A DNA stretch of 64,000 bases from Cognatiyoonia sp965661665 (GCF_965661665.1 NZ_CBFIEO010000010.1:1-64000), one strand, 5' to 3'; counted from the first letter of the stretch, positions 8,337-18,119 are shown. Made by a program: numbers and translations. Notes: a model not told the origin generated them from the letters alone.

Positions 8337-10439
8337 GACAACGCCAGCCCAGTGGCTTTGATCGCAAAGGCGTAGGCTCGGGCGCTGTCCTCCAACGCTT
8401 GGAAACGTCCGGAATTGCCGAAATGGCCGGATGTCATATTGGTCTTCAACATCAGGATGTTGTCATCCGTTTTGGTCGCGCGCAGCTTAGCCACCCATTT
8501 GGCAGGCTCCCAGTAGGTGACACGCGGATCGGACACGCCCGCCGTTACCAACATCGCGGGGTAGCCCTGCGCCGTCACGTTGTCATAAGGGGAGTATTCC
8601 TTGATCGCGTCAAAGGCGTCTTTGCTCTCTATCGGGTTGCCCCATTGCGACCACTCGCCTGGCGTGAGGGGCAAGCTTGCGTCGAGGATGGTGTTCAAAA
8701 CNNNNNNNNNNAGGCACATCTGCGATCACGCCCGCCAGCATCTCTGGCGCCATATTCGCAACGGCCCCAACCAGTAGTCCACCGGCCGATCCACCGTGAA
8801 TGACGATCTGACCTTTGCCTGTGAAGCCAGCGGCGATCAGGGCCTCGCCTGCTGCGATGAAATCTTTGAAGGTGTTGGGCTTGCGCCCGAACTTCGCATC
8901 TTCGTACCACTTGCGGCCCTTTTCTTCACCCCCGCGAGTATGGGCGATGGCGTAGACAAACCCGCGATCCACTAGCGATAGACGGTTGCTGGAAAAGGAG
9001 GCGGGCATGCTCGCCCCGTAGGAGCCGTAACCGTAGAGCAGGCAGGGCGCTAATCCGTCGAGCGTCGTTTCTGCGCGATGTAGGATTGTGACGGGCACTT
9101 CGGCGCCATCGTGCGACACAGCGGTGATGCGCTTTGTAACGTAATCCGAAGGGTCATGTCCCGATGGCACAACCTGTTCTTTCACCATCGTCCGATTGCT
9201 AGTCGCCAAGTCAAAATCAAACGTCCGTGCAGGAGTCGAGGGGGAGGAATAGACAAAGCGAACCTGATCCGTCTCATAGTCTGGCCCCACATCAAGACCC
9301 AGAGAATAAGCCTCCTCATCAAACGCGATGGCTTCGGCTACATCGATTGCGGGATCCCCAGCAGGAGCAAAGCGAATGACGGGTAGGGCGTTCTCCCGTT
9401 CAATCCAGACAAACCAATCGGCGAGTGTGTTGAAATCAACGATTGTGCGCCCCGGTTTGTGCGCCAAAACTTCCGTCCACTTGTCGCGATCAGGCGCGGT
9501 AACGGGCGCGCGCATCACTTTGAAATCAAACGCATCATCTGCGTTTGTGGTGATAAAGAACGCATCGCCTTGATGATCGACATAGTATTCTTGTCCCACT
9601 ACGCGGGGCGCGATGAGCGTGGGCTTCGCGCTGGGGTTTGATGTGTCGATGAAGTGAACCTCACCTTCGTCATTCATGCCCGTTTCGATGAAAACATATT
9701 TGCCAGAGCGGGACCGGAAGAGCGCCACCCAGTACCGCTCATCTTCCTCCTCATAGACCAACACGTCGGCTTGATCCGGCTGGGTTAGGTCGTGCCGATA
9801 CACCTTGTTGGGCCTGTGGTTCTCATTCATTTTCACGTAGAACAGCGTGGTTTCATCTGCCCAAGCGACCGCGCCGACATCCTCGATGCTGTGAGGTAAA
9901 TCTTCACTCGTCTCGATCGTGCGGAAAGACAGGCGGTGAAACTCCGATCCATTGGTGTCGCGCTTCCACGCAAGCGTTGTGTGCGCGGGCGAGACGGCCA
10001 TGCCGCCAAGCTGAAAATAGGCTTCTTTTTCCGCCTCAACGTTCGCATCAAGCACAGTAGTAAGATCGCCGCCATCCACCGGTTTGCGGGCAAAATGAGG
10101 GTACTCCTGTCCGGTCTCGAATTTGGTTTGATAGTAGAACGGGCCATTCTTCTGTGGTGGCGTTGTATCGTCTTCTTTGATGCGTCCGCGCATCTCAGCA
10201 ATCAGGGCCTCTTGCAGGTCTTGCGTGTCCGCCATCGCTTTTGTGTAATAGGCGTTCGAATCTTCCATATAGGCTTTGATATCGTCTGGGAGTTTTGACG
10301 GCTCCCGCATGGCTTCCTGCCAATTGTCCGCACGCAGCCAGTGGTAGGGATCGGTGAGTGTGACGCCGTGATGCTCAGTAATTACGTCTTCGCGGCGTGC
10401 AATTGGGGCGCCGTTAAGCGCTGGGAAGTGACGTGGCAT
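8333..10439 (-). CDS. ptrB: Oligopeptidase B (S9 prolyl oligopeptidase), interrupted by a sequence gap
   Basis: The start MPRHFPALNGAPIARRED is at 10439, 16 bases after the pqiC stop. The N-terminal beta-propeller is followed by an alpha/beta hydrolase domain with HGGSAGGL (catalytic Ser), GVSDPRV (Asp) and TSGHFG (His). At 8702-8711 ten Ns split the frame. The left flank reads ...GVIADVP and the right flank VLNTILDASLPLTPGEW, which in the family are joined by a Phe-Val-Asp-like tripeptide (9 bases). The nominal length, 2107, is one base more than a multiple of three. The apparent frameshift is therefore an artefact of the gap size. With a 9-base gap the protein is 701 residues, close to the E. 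coli enzyme. It cleaves short peptides after basic residues. It is the last gene of the pqi operon. Confidence 0.93.
8702..8711. other. Assembly gap (10 N)
   Basis: These are ten undetermined bases inside the oligopeptidase B gene, just after the catalytic Ser region. Reading both flanks against the family suggests the real spacing is probably 9 bases. Confidence 0.99.
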
Positions 10440-10455
10440 AAGGCCCCTTTCGGGT

Positions 10456-11022
10456 CTAGCGGGCGAGCCGTTTGGCGATGCCTTCGGACAGTTCAAGCAA
10501 AGCGAGGGCTTGCGCCCGCGCAATATCGCGCACCTCGCCACTGTTAAGAGGTTTGCGAATATCAAACCCGAAAGATCCATTGGGAAAATCAATCCCGTCG
10601 CCGCCGATGAAATACTGTCCAGACAGGTGGAAGAGACCGTCAGATCCTGCCAACATTTGCGCAACGCGTACGTCGATCGCGACATCCGGCAGGCCCGCAA
10701 ATGGCCAAGGATCGGGGCCGACCGTTGCGCTTAAGATCGCATCAAGCTGCTGGGTCATGGCCAGCGTCACAGCCCGTTCCGGATCATCTGCCCAGAGGAT
10801 ATCAGCGCTTGTCCCGATGATCCCCGGCGCCAATTCAATCGCGATTTCCTCCGCCGCGGCGTAGGTTGGCAATGACACGGTTCTGACCATCGCGGATCTG
10901 ACCAGCGCATGCAGTTTCAGCTCTGACGTCACAGGGCTGAAATCAAGACGGTTGGTCGGCGTGGTGGAACAGGCTGTCAGGGTGGCGATGGATAGTGCGA
11001 GTAGTATTCGGATCATCTTCAT
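10456..11022 (-). CDS. pqiC: PqiC-like ABC-type transport auxiliary lipoprotein
   Basis: The product is 188 residues with a lipoprotein signal and lipobox LTAC (Cys18). The mature domain has the LptE/PqiC-like pattern (VSLPTYAAAEEIAI, a long beta region, and a C-terminal helix ALALLELSEGIAKRLA), matching the DUF330/PqiC family. In E. coli PqiC is the outer-membrane lipoprotein partner of PqiB. It overlaps the pqiB stop by 4 bases (11019-11022), so the two are coupled. Confidence 0.85.
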   Translation of the reverse strand: MKMIRILLALSIATLTACSTTPTNRLDFSPVTSELKLHALVRSAMVRTVSLPTYAAAEEIAIELAPGIIGTSADILWADDPERAVTLAMTQQLDAILSATVGPDPWPFAGLPDVAIDVRVAQMLAGSDGLFHLSGQYFIGGDGIDFPNGSFGFDIRKPLNSGEVRDIARAQALALLELSEGIAKRLAR

Positions 11023-13460
11023 CGTCCTATTAGGAGAGAGCTGGGATTGCGCTGGATGGTGCGGGCAAGCGACGAAATGGCATCGGCCGCCTCTTGAATG
11101 TCTCGCAAGGTCGCCAGCGTTTCAGTGTTGAATCGTGATCGTTCGCTATAGTCTTCGACAATCGATTGCGTCTGCCGAACCAAGGCGTCGGCGCGGGCTG
11201 CCAATTGGGGCAGGGCGTCGGCGGCGGTTTCAATCGCTCGTGCGGCTTCGGCGGCAGACGTCAGCGCAAGATTCAGGTTCTCAATCGCACCGCCGTGCCG
11301 TAGGTCGGCCAGAAGGCGTTCGATTTCAGCGACTGATGTGTTCAGGTTCTGTGGCAATTCATCCATGCCCTCAGCACCGACGAGGCCATCGATGGACTCC
11401 AGCGTTTGTGTGGCGGAAGCCACCAGTTCGTCTAACGCCAATTCATTGGCTGAGGTCGCGAGCTTGTCCAATTCCTCAACAACTTTTGGCAACCCGTCGC
11501 TTGCCGTTTCGATCGACTTCGCTGCGTTGTTCGCACTTTCAATCGCGGACACAAGCTGTTCCGCGACGTTGGCCTCACCAATCTCAGCGGCGACGGAGTT
11601 GATCATCGCGATTGTTGCACGCAAGTCCGTTGGGAGCGCTGTGAGATCTTCGGACGAAATGAACGCCTGCGTGCCCGCCAAGACCGATCTTGCGTCAGCC
11701 AGGGTTGTCTCAACCGAGGCAGGCAAGCCAGCCACAGCGTCGCTGGCAAAGAGAGTGTCGACACGTTCCAAAGTCCCGGTCGCTTCCGCCACCAAAGCGG
11801 CGAGTTCCAATGCGTTGATATTGGCGATCAACGCTTCCAATTCATCCGAAATCTGCGACAGGTTTTTGGTGCCTGATGCCACGTTTTGCGCCGCGTTCGA
11901 TGTCGTGGCGAGAGCGTCGGCCAAACCTTCGGCTAATTGTGCCTCGATAAAGCTTTTCACCAAAATGTCGAGATCGGAAATCGTCGCCAACAGGTTCGGT
12001 GTGATTTGCTGAATGTCATCGGAACTCACCAAAGCGCGCGCATCGCCGATCAAGCCGGCCACATCTGATGGGATCGCGCGGGTGTTCTCATCATTGGTCA
12101 AACGCTCAACACTCGCCATCAAATCTATAGCCCCTTGCATCAGTTCTTCAATAGGCAGGTTTTCGATGCGGGCCAGCACGTCCTCCGTTGTTTGTGCCAC
12201 GTCCGAGATCGCGTCTTCAGTGGTAGGGATCGTCGGATAGGGAAGTTGGGACGGATCCAGCCGACCTGGCGGCAAGGTGTCGTCTTGGTGGAGTTCAACA
12301 ACCAAAGATCCAGACAGGATATTCTGCGTGCTCAACCGCGCGCGCAGCCCCTGAGAGACTAGATCAGACAACAGACCAATGGCGTCTTCATCTGACACGT
12401 CCGTAGTCATCCCAAGACGTCCTGTCTCAATTTGCAAAACGGCACGCAGCCGAACGGTCGACACATCGTCACTGTCATCAACTACCGCATTCAGGTCTGA
12501 AACCTGACCAACACGTATGCCTTGGAATTGAACCTGCGACCCTTTGGTCAGACCTTTGACTGATCCGTCGAACAATACGGCAACCTTGATGACGGGCGTT
12601 TTTGGATTGGTGAACACGCTGTCACGGGCCGCGCCCTCATCGGAAAAAAGGCCAAACTCAAAACCGTTTGAGACGGGTTCACCGCCCGAAACAACGGTGT
12701 CGAACGCCACGCCGCCTTCGATAAGTGAGGCGAGCGAGTCCACATCAAGCTCCACACCCGATGTGCCGAGCGAGATTGAAAAACCGCTGGTATCCCAGAA
12801 CCGTGTGGCGGTGGTCAGATTGCGGTCATAGGGGAAGTTGATGAAACCGTTCACACGCACGCCCGGTTCGTCGAGCGTCAGCTCAGGCTCTTCCAAAAAC
12901 CCGACCTTGATCCCTTTGTGAAGGATTGGTGCTCCCGCTGCGATAGAACTGCCATCCCGCATCAGGAGTACGATGGAGGTTCCCAAAGCATCCAAGGTCG
13001 ACAGTGGCGCAGCCACTTCGGCATAAAACTCATAGGCTTCTTCGGTAAACGTGGCGTCCCAAGATCCTTCGATGAAAACGCCGGACAACACCGTCTCGAG
13101 CCCCGTAACACCGCGTAGCGACACATCAGGTTGAACCAGCCAGAACGTGGCATCCTTGTCGATAAACTCTGCGTAGTCTTTCTGCACGCGCACCGAGACG
13201 ACGACATCAAACAGATCGGCTGTCAGCGATACCTTTTCAACCCGTCCCACTTCCACATCTCGGAATTTGAGGACGGTTTCGCCAGCTGTAATCCCTTCAG
13301 CACTTTGGAAGATGATATCGATCAGCTTGCCGCGCTGGGCGTAGCTTTGCCACGCCACAAAAAGCGAAACGGCAAGCGCGAGAAGCGGCACCAACCACAC
13401 CCATGACAGGCTCGCACGCGCGGGGCGCATATTCATTTTCGCCGGGGTTGCATCACTCAT
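11019..13460 (-). CDS. pqiB: PqiB-like MCE protein with long repeat-containing C-terminus
   Basis: From the ATG at 13460 the product is about 813 residues, against about 550 in E. coli PqiB. It has one N-terminal membrane anchor (about 19-37) and then three MCE domains (roughly 45-140, 160-265 and 290-395; see QSAEGITAGETVLKFRDVEVG and GSQVQFQGIRVGQVSD). About 370 residues of Ala/Leu-rich helix follow. This tail holds three tandem units anchored at GAIDLMASVERL (443), VAEATGTLERVDTL (557) and VASATQTLESIDGL (680), spaced 114 and 123 residues. MCE hexamer rings with a helical needle form tunnels for phospholipid between inner and outer membranes. It overlaps pqiA by 4 bases and pqiC by 4 bases. 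Confidence 0.93.
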   Translation of the reverse strand: MSDATPAKMNMRPARASLSWVWLVPLLALAVSLFVAWQSYAQRGKLIDIIFQSAEGITAGETVLKFRDVEVGRVEKVSLTADLFDVVVSVRVQKDYAEFIDKDATFWLVQPDVSLRGVTGLETVLSGVFIEGSWDATFTEEAYEFYAEVAAPLSTLDALGTSIVLLMRDGSSIAAGAPILHKGIKVGFLEEPELTLDEPGVRVNGFINFPYDRNLTTATRFWDTSGFSISLGTSGVELDVDSLASLIEGGVAFDTVVSGGEPVSNGFEFGLFSDEGAARDSVFTNPKTPVIKVAVLFDGSVKGLTKGSQVQFQGIRVGQVSDLNAVVDDSDDVSTVRLRAVLQIETGRLGMTTDVSDEDAIGLLSDLVSQGLRARLSTQNILSGSLVVELHQDDTLPPGRLDPSQLPYPTIPTTEDAISDVAQTTEDVLARIENLPIEELMQGAIDLMASVERLTNDENTRAIPSDVAGLIGDARALVSSDDIQQITPNLLATISDLDILVKSFIEAQLAEGLADALATTSNAAQNVASGTKNLSQISDELEALIANINALELAALVAEATGTLERVDTLFASDAVAGLPASVETTLADARSVLAGTQAFISSEDLTALPTDLRATIAMINSVAAEIGEANVAEQLVSAIESANNAAKSIETASDGLPKVVEELDKLATSANELALDELVASATQTLESIDGLVGAEGMDELPQNLNTSVAEIERLLADLRHGGAIENLNLALTSAAEAARAIETAADALPQLAARADALVRQTQSIVEDYSERSRFNTETLATLRDIQEAADAISSLARTIQRNPSSLLIGR

Positions 13461-14089
13461 GCTTGGCCCTTGCTCGCATCCCAAATCATCCGCGGGTCAA
13501 AACTCTGCGCGGCTAACATCGTGAATACCACCGACAATGCGAAGCTAACAGCGGCAATTCCAGGATTGATCGTCGCAACTGCTTCAAGCTGAACCAAGGC
13601 CGATAGGATCGCCACCACGAACACATCGATCATCGACCACCGGCCAATAAATTCGACCACATCAAACAGCACATTACGCTGATGCGTGTTCAACGTTGAT
13701 TTGCGATGCACGCTGATTGCCAAATAGCCAATTGCGAGGAACTTCCCCACAGGGATCATGACGGAAGCCACAAAGATGACGATCGCGATGCCAACGCTGC
13801 CCAGCTCAACAAGCTCGATAACGCCGCCAATGATCGTGCTGCTGGATTTATGGGTCAGGCTGTCAGTGATCAGCATGGGGTAGAGGTTGGCCGGAATGTA
13901 AGCGATTATTCCGGCAATCAGCCATGCCCATACCTTTTGAAGGCTCTGGGTATCGCGGCTTCTCAGTTTGCCGCCACACCGGCCGCAATGACTGGTCGAC
14001 ATGGCTTCGACCTGTCCGCATCGACGGCAGGCGACCAATCCCGCTTCGCGGGCGGTCGTCAGCTCTGTTGTTGATCCAACGCTTCCCAA
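13457..14089 (-). CDS. pqiA: Paraquat-inducible protein A (second copy)
   Basis: The protein has a zinc-ribbon-like CRRCG...CGRCG (CxxC pairs) followed by four hydrophobic segments with PANLYPML and GRWSMIDVFVV, typical of PqiA. I chose the TTG at 14089, which begins a little before the CxxC region and overlaps the upstream pqiA by 31 bases. The next upstream in-frame ATG (14245) would add 52 residues that are only the other-frame reading of the upstream gene. E. coli PqiA carries two such units in one polypeptide; here they are separate adjacent genes. It is an inner-membrane protein thought to load lipid into PqiB. Confidence 0.85.
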   Translation of the reverse strand: MGSVGSTTELTTAREAGLVACRRCGQVEAMSTSHCGRCGGKLRSRDTQSLQKVWAWLIAGIIAYIPANLYPMLITDSLTHKSSSTIIGGVIELVELGSVGIAIVIFVASVMIPVGKFLAIGYLAISVHRKSTLNTHQRNVLFDVVEFIGRWSMIDVFVVAILSALVQLEAVATINPGIAAVSFALSVVFTMLAAQSFDPRMIWDASKGQA

Positions 14090-14682
14090 ATCGAATACCT
14101 GCAAATGAGTTGATCTTTGAGGACGGTGATGATGACCAATCCGGCCAAAGCCCAGAACGCAGGGCCAAAATGGACCGTCGCGAGCCCTGACACTTTGATG
14201 AGCGCGACCGTCACGCCGACCATGAAAATCTCCACCATCGACCAAGGCCGCAGCGTTTCAGCCAGTCCAAACGCCTCTCGGGCAAATTTGCGGGGGCGCG
14301 CGCCACGCACCAAAGGCGCGATGGCGTAGATGAGCGCCAATAATCGGGTCAGGGGCAATATCACGATGAAGCCTGCAATAGCCAAAGCCAGCGGAAAGGC
14401 AAACCCATTCTGAAAAGCCATGACTGCGCCAAGAACCGATGTGGCATGCTGCCGGCCCTGCACGTTCAGATCCAAGAAAGGGAAGCTGATTGCAACGACC
14501 ATCAAAACAAAGGCGGTTAGTGCCAGGCTCAATATCCCCGCCAGCGCCTGCGGCCGCGATTTCATCAGACCTGCGCCGCACCGGCGGCAAGATGCGCTTT
14601 CACCCGCGTCAAGCAACCGCGCGTAATGCAGCGTGTCGCAATGGGGGCAGGCGACGAGATCTGTTAAGGGCGGCAGAGACAT
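14059..14682 (-). CDS. pqiA: Paraquat-inducible protein A (first copy)
   Basis: The product is 207 residues. CPHCD and CRRCG near the N-terminus (about 13-36) form a zinc ribbon. Four hydrophobic segments follow, with ISFPFLDLNVQGR and the RPWSMVEIFMVG motif of the PqiA family. It is the first gene of the minus-strand operon pqiA-pqiA-pqiB-pqiC-ptrB. The 70 bases between it and the phosphoglucomutase stop (14753) must hold its promoter. Confidence 0.92.
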   Translation of the reverse strand: MSLPPLTDLVACPHCDTLHYARLLDAGESASCRRCGAGLMKSRPQALAGILSLALTAFVLMVVAISFPFLDLNVQGRQHATSVLGAVMAFQNGFAFPLALAIAGFIVILPLTRLLALIYAIAPLVRGARPRKFAREAFGLAETLRPWSMVEIFMVGVTVALIKVSGLATVHFGPAFWALAGLVIITVLKDQLICRYSIWEALDQQQS

Positions 14683-14752
14683 AGTTTGGGACTGTCCACG
14701 GTTCTATCCCTCCAAAATAGTGCGACTTTTGGGAAAGCACCATGGGCGGGTG

Positions 14753-16372
14753 TCAGGTTATCACGTCTGGCCCATCTCTACCTGTTTTTGACCTGATACC
14801 TGTTAGTGCTTCGGTGGCTGCAATGAGATCTTCGAGCGCAACTTGCGGGTCGAGGGTGAGTTCATTTGTGTCAGTAACCAACCGTTCCAGATAGACACGG
14901 ATCGTCGCCCCTTCTGTCCCTGTGCCGGATAATCGCAATACAGCGCGGGCGCCGCCGTCGAAGAAGATACGCAGGCCTTGTCCTGTAGAAACGCTCTTGT
15001 CGACCGGATCGTTGTAGCTGAACTCATCCGCGCGTTGGATTGTGAGCGCACCGGCGGTTTGACCGCCAATTGCGGTCAATCTCGCACGAAGGTCGGAAAT
15101 GATGCCATCGGCAATGTCCTTAGGCACGGCTTCATAATCATGTCGGGTGTAGTAATTCCGGCCATAAGTCGCCCAATGGTTTTTCATGAGGTTTGAGACG
15201 GAACCTTTTTTCTTTGCCAGTATATTTAGCCATAGCAAGACCGCCCAAAGGCCGTCCTTCTCCCGCGCATGATTGCCGCCAGTTCCGGCGCTCTCTTCAC
15301 CGCAGAGCTGCACACGACCAGCGTCCAACAGGTTGCCAAAAAACTTCCAACCTGTTGGCGTTTCAAAACAGTCGATCCCCTTGGCATCTGCAACACGATC
15401 CACAGCGCCGGAGGTGGGCATCGACCGCGCAACACCCGTGAGGCCCGCGGCAAAAGCTGGTGCTGCCTCCGCCTGTGCAGCAAGAAAAGCCAAACTGTCA
15501 GAGGACGAGATATACTGATTTGGTCCCACGATCATGTTGCGGTCGCCGTCACCGTCGCTTGCTGCGCCAAAATCGGGGGCGTCGGGGCCGTACATGATCG
15601 CCATGAGCTCCTTCGCCCAAACAGGGTTGGGGTCAGGGTGGCCTCCGCCAAAATCAGGGCTCGGCGTCGCGTTGATTACAGTGCCTTGTGGTGCGCCAAG
15701 CGCCCCTTCAAACAGAGCGACGGCATAGGGCCCCGTGATCGCGTGCATGGCATCAAATGTCATTCTAAAACCATCACCAAACATCGCGCGAATGGCTTCA
15801 AAATCGAACAGTTTCGACATGAGTTGAATGTAATCATCTGTTGGGCTGACGACATCGATGGTCATGCCAGCCAACTCAAACTTGGCGATGCTGCTGAGCG
15901 GGATATCATCCGCCTCAACAATGAAATAGCGATCAATCTTTTGGGTCGCTGCTACAATACCGTCGGTTACGAACTCCGTCGCAGGTCCGCCGTTTGGCAT
16001 GTTGTATTTCAGCCCAAAATCCGCATTCGGCCCGCCTAGGTTATGGCTTGCCGATAGGATCAGCCCGCCATCCGTTTCGTGCAGCCTGATAAGGTGGGAT
16101 GCGGCGGGTGTGGACAAGAGCCCATCTTGTCCGACAATCATCCGTGCCATACCGTTGGCTGCGGCCATCTTTAGGATGATCTGAATCGCATCGTTGTTGA
16201 AATAGCGCCCGTCGCCGCCCAAAATAAATGTTTTGCCTTTCACCCCGCCAATCCCATCAAAGATCGACTGAACGTAGTTCTGTAGAAAATGCGGCTTCAT
16301 AAACTCTGCAGTCTTCTTGCGAAGACCAGAGGTGCCGGGCGTCTGACCCGAGATGGGGGAGGTTTTGATCAT
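14753..16372 (-). CDS. pgm: Phosphoglucomutase (alpha-D-glucose-phosphate specific)
   Basis: The product is 539 residues. It interconverts glucose-1-phosphate and glucose-6-phosphate for glycan and polysaccharide precursor supply. Visible features are the N-terminal TSGLRKK, the phospho-Ser loop SASHNLGG (Ser109), the metal loop DGDGDRN, the sugar-binding CGEESAGTGGNH and the C-terminal phosphate-binding RLSGTGTEGATIR. Position 112 is Leu, where relatives usually have Pro (SASHNPGG). The frame is intact, so the protein is probably functional. The kinase gene upstream on the same strand is 57 bases away. Confidence 0.95.
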   Translation of the reverse strand: MIKTSPISGQTPGTSGLRKKTAEFMKPHFLQNYVQSIFDGIGGVKGKTFILGGDGRYFNNDAIQIILKMAAANGMARMIVGQDGLLSTPAASHLIRLHETDGGLILSASHNLGGPNADFGLKYNMPNGGPATEFVTDGIVAATQKIDRYFIVEADDIPLSSIAKFELAGMTIDVVSPTDDYIQLMSKLFDFEAIRAMFGDGFRMTFDAMHAITGPYAVALFEGALGAPQGTVINATPSPDFGGGHPDPNPVWAKELMAIMYGPDAPDFGAASDGDGDRNMIVGPNQYISSSDSLAFLAAQAEAAPAFAAGLTGVARSMPTSGAVDRVADAKGIDCFETPTGWKFFGNLLDAGRVQLCGEESAGTGGNHAREKDGLWAVLLWLNILAKKKGSVSNLMKNHWATYGRNYYTRHDYEAVPKDIADGIISDLRARLTAIGGQTAGALTIQRADEFSYNDPVDKSVSTGQGLRIFFDGGARAVLRLSGTGTEGATIRVYLERLVTDTNELTLDPQVALEDLIAATEALTGIRSKTGRDGPDVIT

Positions 16373-16429
16373 TGCGTCAGTCTGAATGTCGTTGCTTTAC
16401 TGGACGTGAGCAGGGTGATGGCTTTTCAG

Positions 16430-17134
16430 TCAGTTGAAGGTCAAGGTGAATTCAGCAGGTAGCGGTTTCTGGATGATCCGTTTGGCGTTCGGGATATCAT
16501 TGCTCTCAGCCCGACGTGTGGCCGCTGCGCGGCTGAGGTTGAGGTTGAGCCAACGCTGGATCAGTCGTGCCCTGATTTCGGGCAAAGGCACGTCAATTCG
16601 CGCAGAAATATCCCAAGCCTCCGCCAGTACTGACCAAGGCGGTTCGTCAAAAAGAAGGTGGTTCCCCTCCAAGATCACGACGGGGCATTCAGGGGGGACG
16701 TGAATGGCCCCCGCAATCGCAATGTCGCGCGTGCGATCAAATGTTGGCGCAACAACGTTGTCGCGGCGCCGCAGCGCATCCACGATCCGTATAAATCCTG
16801 CCGCATCGAATGTTTCTGGCGCACCCTTGCGGGCAAGAAGCCCGTGCTGCTCCAAAACGCTGTTGTCCAAATGAAAGCCGTCCATCGGCACGACCACATT
16901 CGGGCATTTCTGCACGCTCAAGCGCCGCGATAATTCGCTGGCCAGTGTTGATTTTCCGGAACCCGGCGCACCGGCTAGGGCCACCAGAAGCCTTGGCTTC
17001 GTGGCACGAACCGTATGCACCCGATCCGCCAATATACTGACGTGTTCGGTTATGTCTTTCACGAGCGTTTTGCCTGCACTGCTATACATTATTTTCCCCA
17101 CGCTAGCGCGGCCAAGTGAGTCGGGCGACAACAA
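16430..17134 (-). CDS. P-loop nucleoside/pantothenate-kinase-like protein
   Basis: The product is up to 234 residues; an internal ATG at 17089 gives 219. It has Walker A AGAPGSGKST, then VVVPMDGFHLDNSVLEQHGLLARKGAPETFD, the signature of the uridine kinase/pantothenate kinase-like family. VVILEGNHLLFDEPPW follows as the Walker B region, and a lid RWLNLNLSRAAATRR. Related proteins beside sugar transporters are annotated FrcK, but the substrate is not known and no transporter lies here. It is upstream of pgm on the same strand, so a role in carbohydrate phosphorylation is possible (inference). Confidence 0.85.
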   Translation of the reverse strand: MLSPDSLGRASVGKIMYSSAGKTLVKDITEHVSILADRVHTVRATKPRLLVALAGAPGSGKSTLASELSRRLSVQKCPNVVVPMDGFHLDNSVLEQHGLLARKGAPETFDAAGFIRIVDALRRRDNVVAPTFDRTRDIAIAGAIHVPPECPVVILEGNHLLFDEPPWSVLAEAWDISARIDVPLPEIRARLIQRWLNLNLSRAAATRRAESNDIPNAKRIIQKPLPAEFTLTFN

Positions 17135-17213
17135 AAACGCCTTTTCGCCAATTCACGGCAAAGGCTTGCTGGAAAAGCGCATTTGAGCACATTAGTCTCC
17201 TTAAAGAGATGAA

Positions 17214-18074
17214 ATGGGTTGCTTTTTGATAAGCGGCTTTCGACGCATTTTCAGCCTGTTCATGGCGGTCTGGCAGACGGCGAGCGACCGAAATGTGGGG
17301 CTCATTTCTGCCGGCTTAGCGTTCTTCGGGATGTTTTCCATCTTTCCGGGGTTAGCCGCGATCATCGCGCTTTTTGGCCTTTTGGCCGCACTTGTCGTCG
17401 TTGTTGGTCAACTTGAACTGATGCAGGAGATTATTCCGCAGCAGGCCTACAAGATCATCCATGATCAGATCATGCGCTTGCTCAATGCGCGGTCTGAGAC
17501 GCTTGGTATGACAACCATCATTTCCATTTTGGTAGCGCTTTGGTCCGCGCAGGCGGGGGTTGCGGGCCTAATGGGGGGCTTAAATGTGATTGCCAATCGG
17601 TGGCTACGGGCATTTCTGAAAGGGGTTGTCGTGGCACTCACGTTAACGGTCGTCCTTGTTCTGCTGGCGATGATGGCGATGGCGGCGGTTGTGATTGCGC
17701 CCATCGTGTTGTCCTTCCTGCCGTTGTCGATGGGCAGCGCGGTTGCGCTTGAGCTGTTGCGATGGCTCTTGGCTCTTGTGGTCCTGTTCTTCGGCCTCAG
17801 CATTCTCTACCGCTTTGGGCCAAATTTGCGCGGGGCGAGCATTCGGTGGATCACCATTGGAGCGTTTCTTGTGATTGTTTGTTGGCTCGCGGCGTCGACG
17901 GGGCTGTCATACTACTTTTCGAATTTTGCCAGCTATAATGAAGTGTACGGATCGATTAGCGCTGTTATTGCCATGCTCTTGTTGCTCTATATCACTGCCT
18001 ACCTGATCTTGCTTGGTGCAGCGCTCAATCTGCATGTTCATGGCAGCGTCGTTGGCGCGTGGGAGGATGCTTAA
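17214..18074 (+). CDS. YihY/BrkB family inner-membrane protein
   Basis: The product is 286 residues with about six hydrophobic segments. The N-terminal pattern SDRNVGLISAGLAFFGMFSIFPGLAAI and LWSAQAGVAGLMGGLN are characteristic of the YihY (formerly ribonuclease BN) family, as is YRFGPNLRGASIRWITIGAF. It is a membrane protein of unclear function; the old RNase BN label is not supported. The stop at 18072-18074 is in the same frame as the methyltransferase that follows. Confidence 0.92.
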   Translation: MGCFLISGFRRIFSLFMAVWQTASDRNVGLISAGLAFFGMFSIFPGLAAIIALFGLLAALVVVVGQLELMQEIIPQQAYKIIHDQIMRLLNARSETLGMTTIISILVALWSAQAGVAGLMGGLNVIANRWLRAFLKGVVVALTLTVVLVLLAMMAMAAVVIAPIVLSFLPLSMGSAVALELLRWLLALVVLFFGLSILYRFGPNLRGASIRWITIGAFLVIVCWLAASTGLSYYFSNFASYNEVYGSISAVIAMLLLLYITAYLILLGAALNLHVHGSVVGAWEDA

Positions 18075-18119
18075 AGCATAAGGCAGTTTCTTAAATGGCT
18101 TGACCTGCCGCCAATTTGT

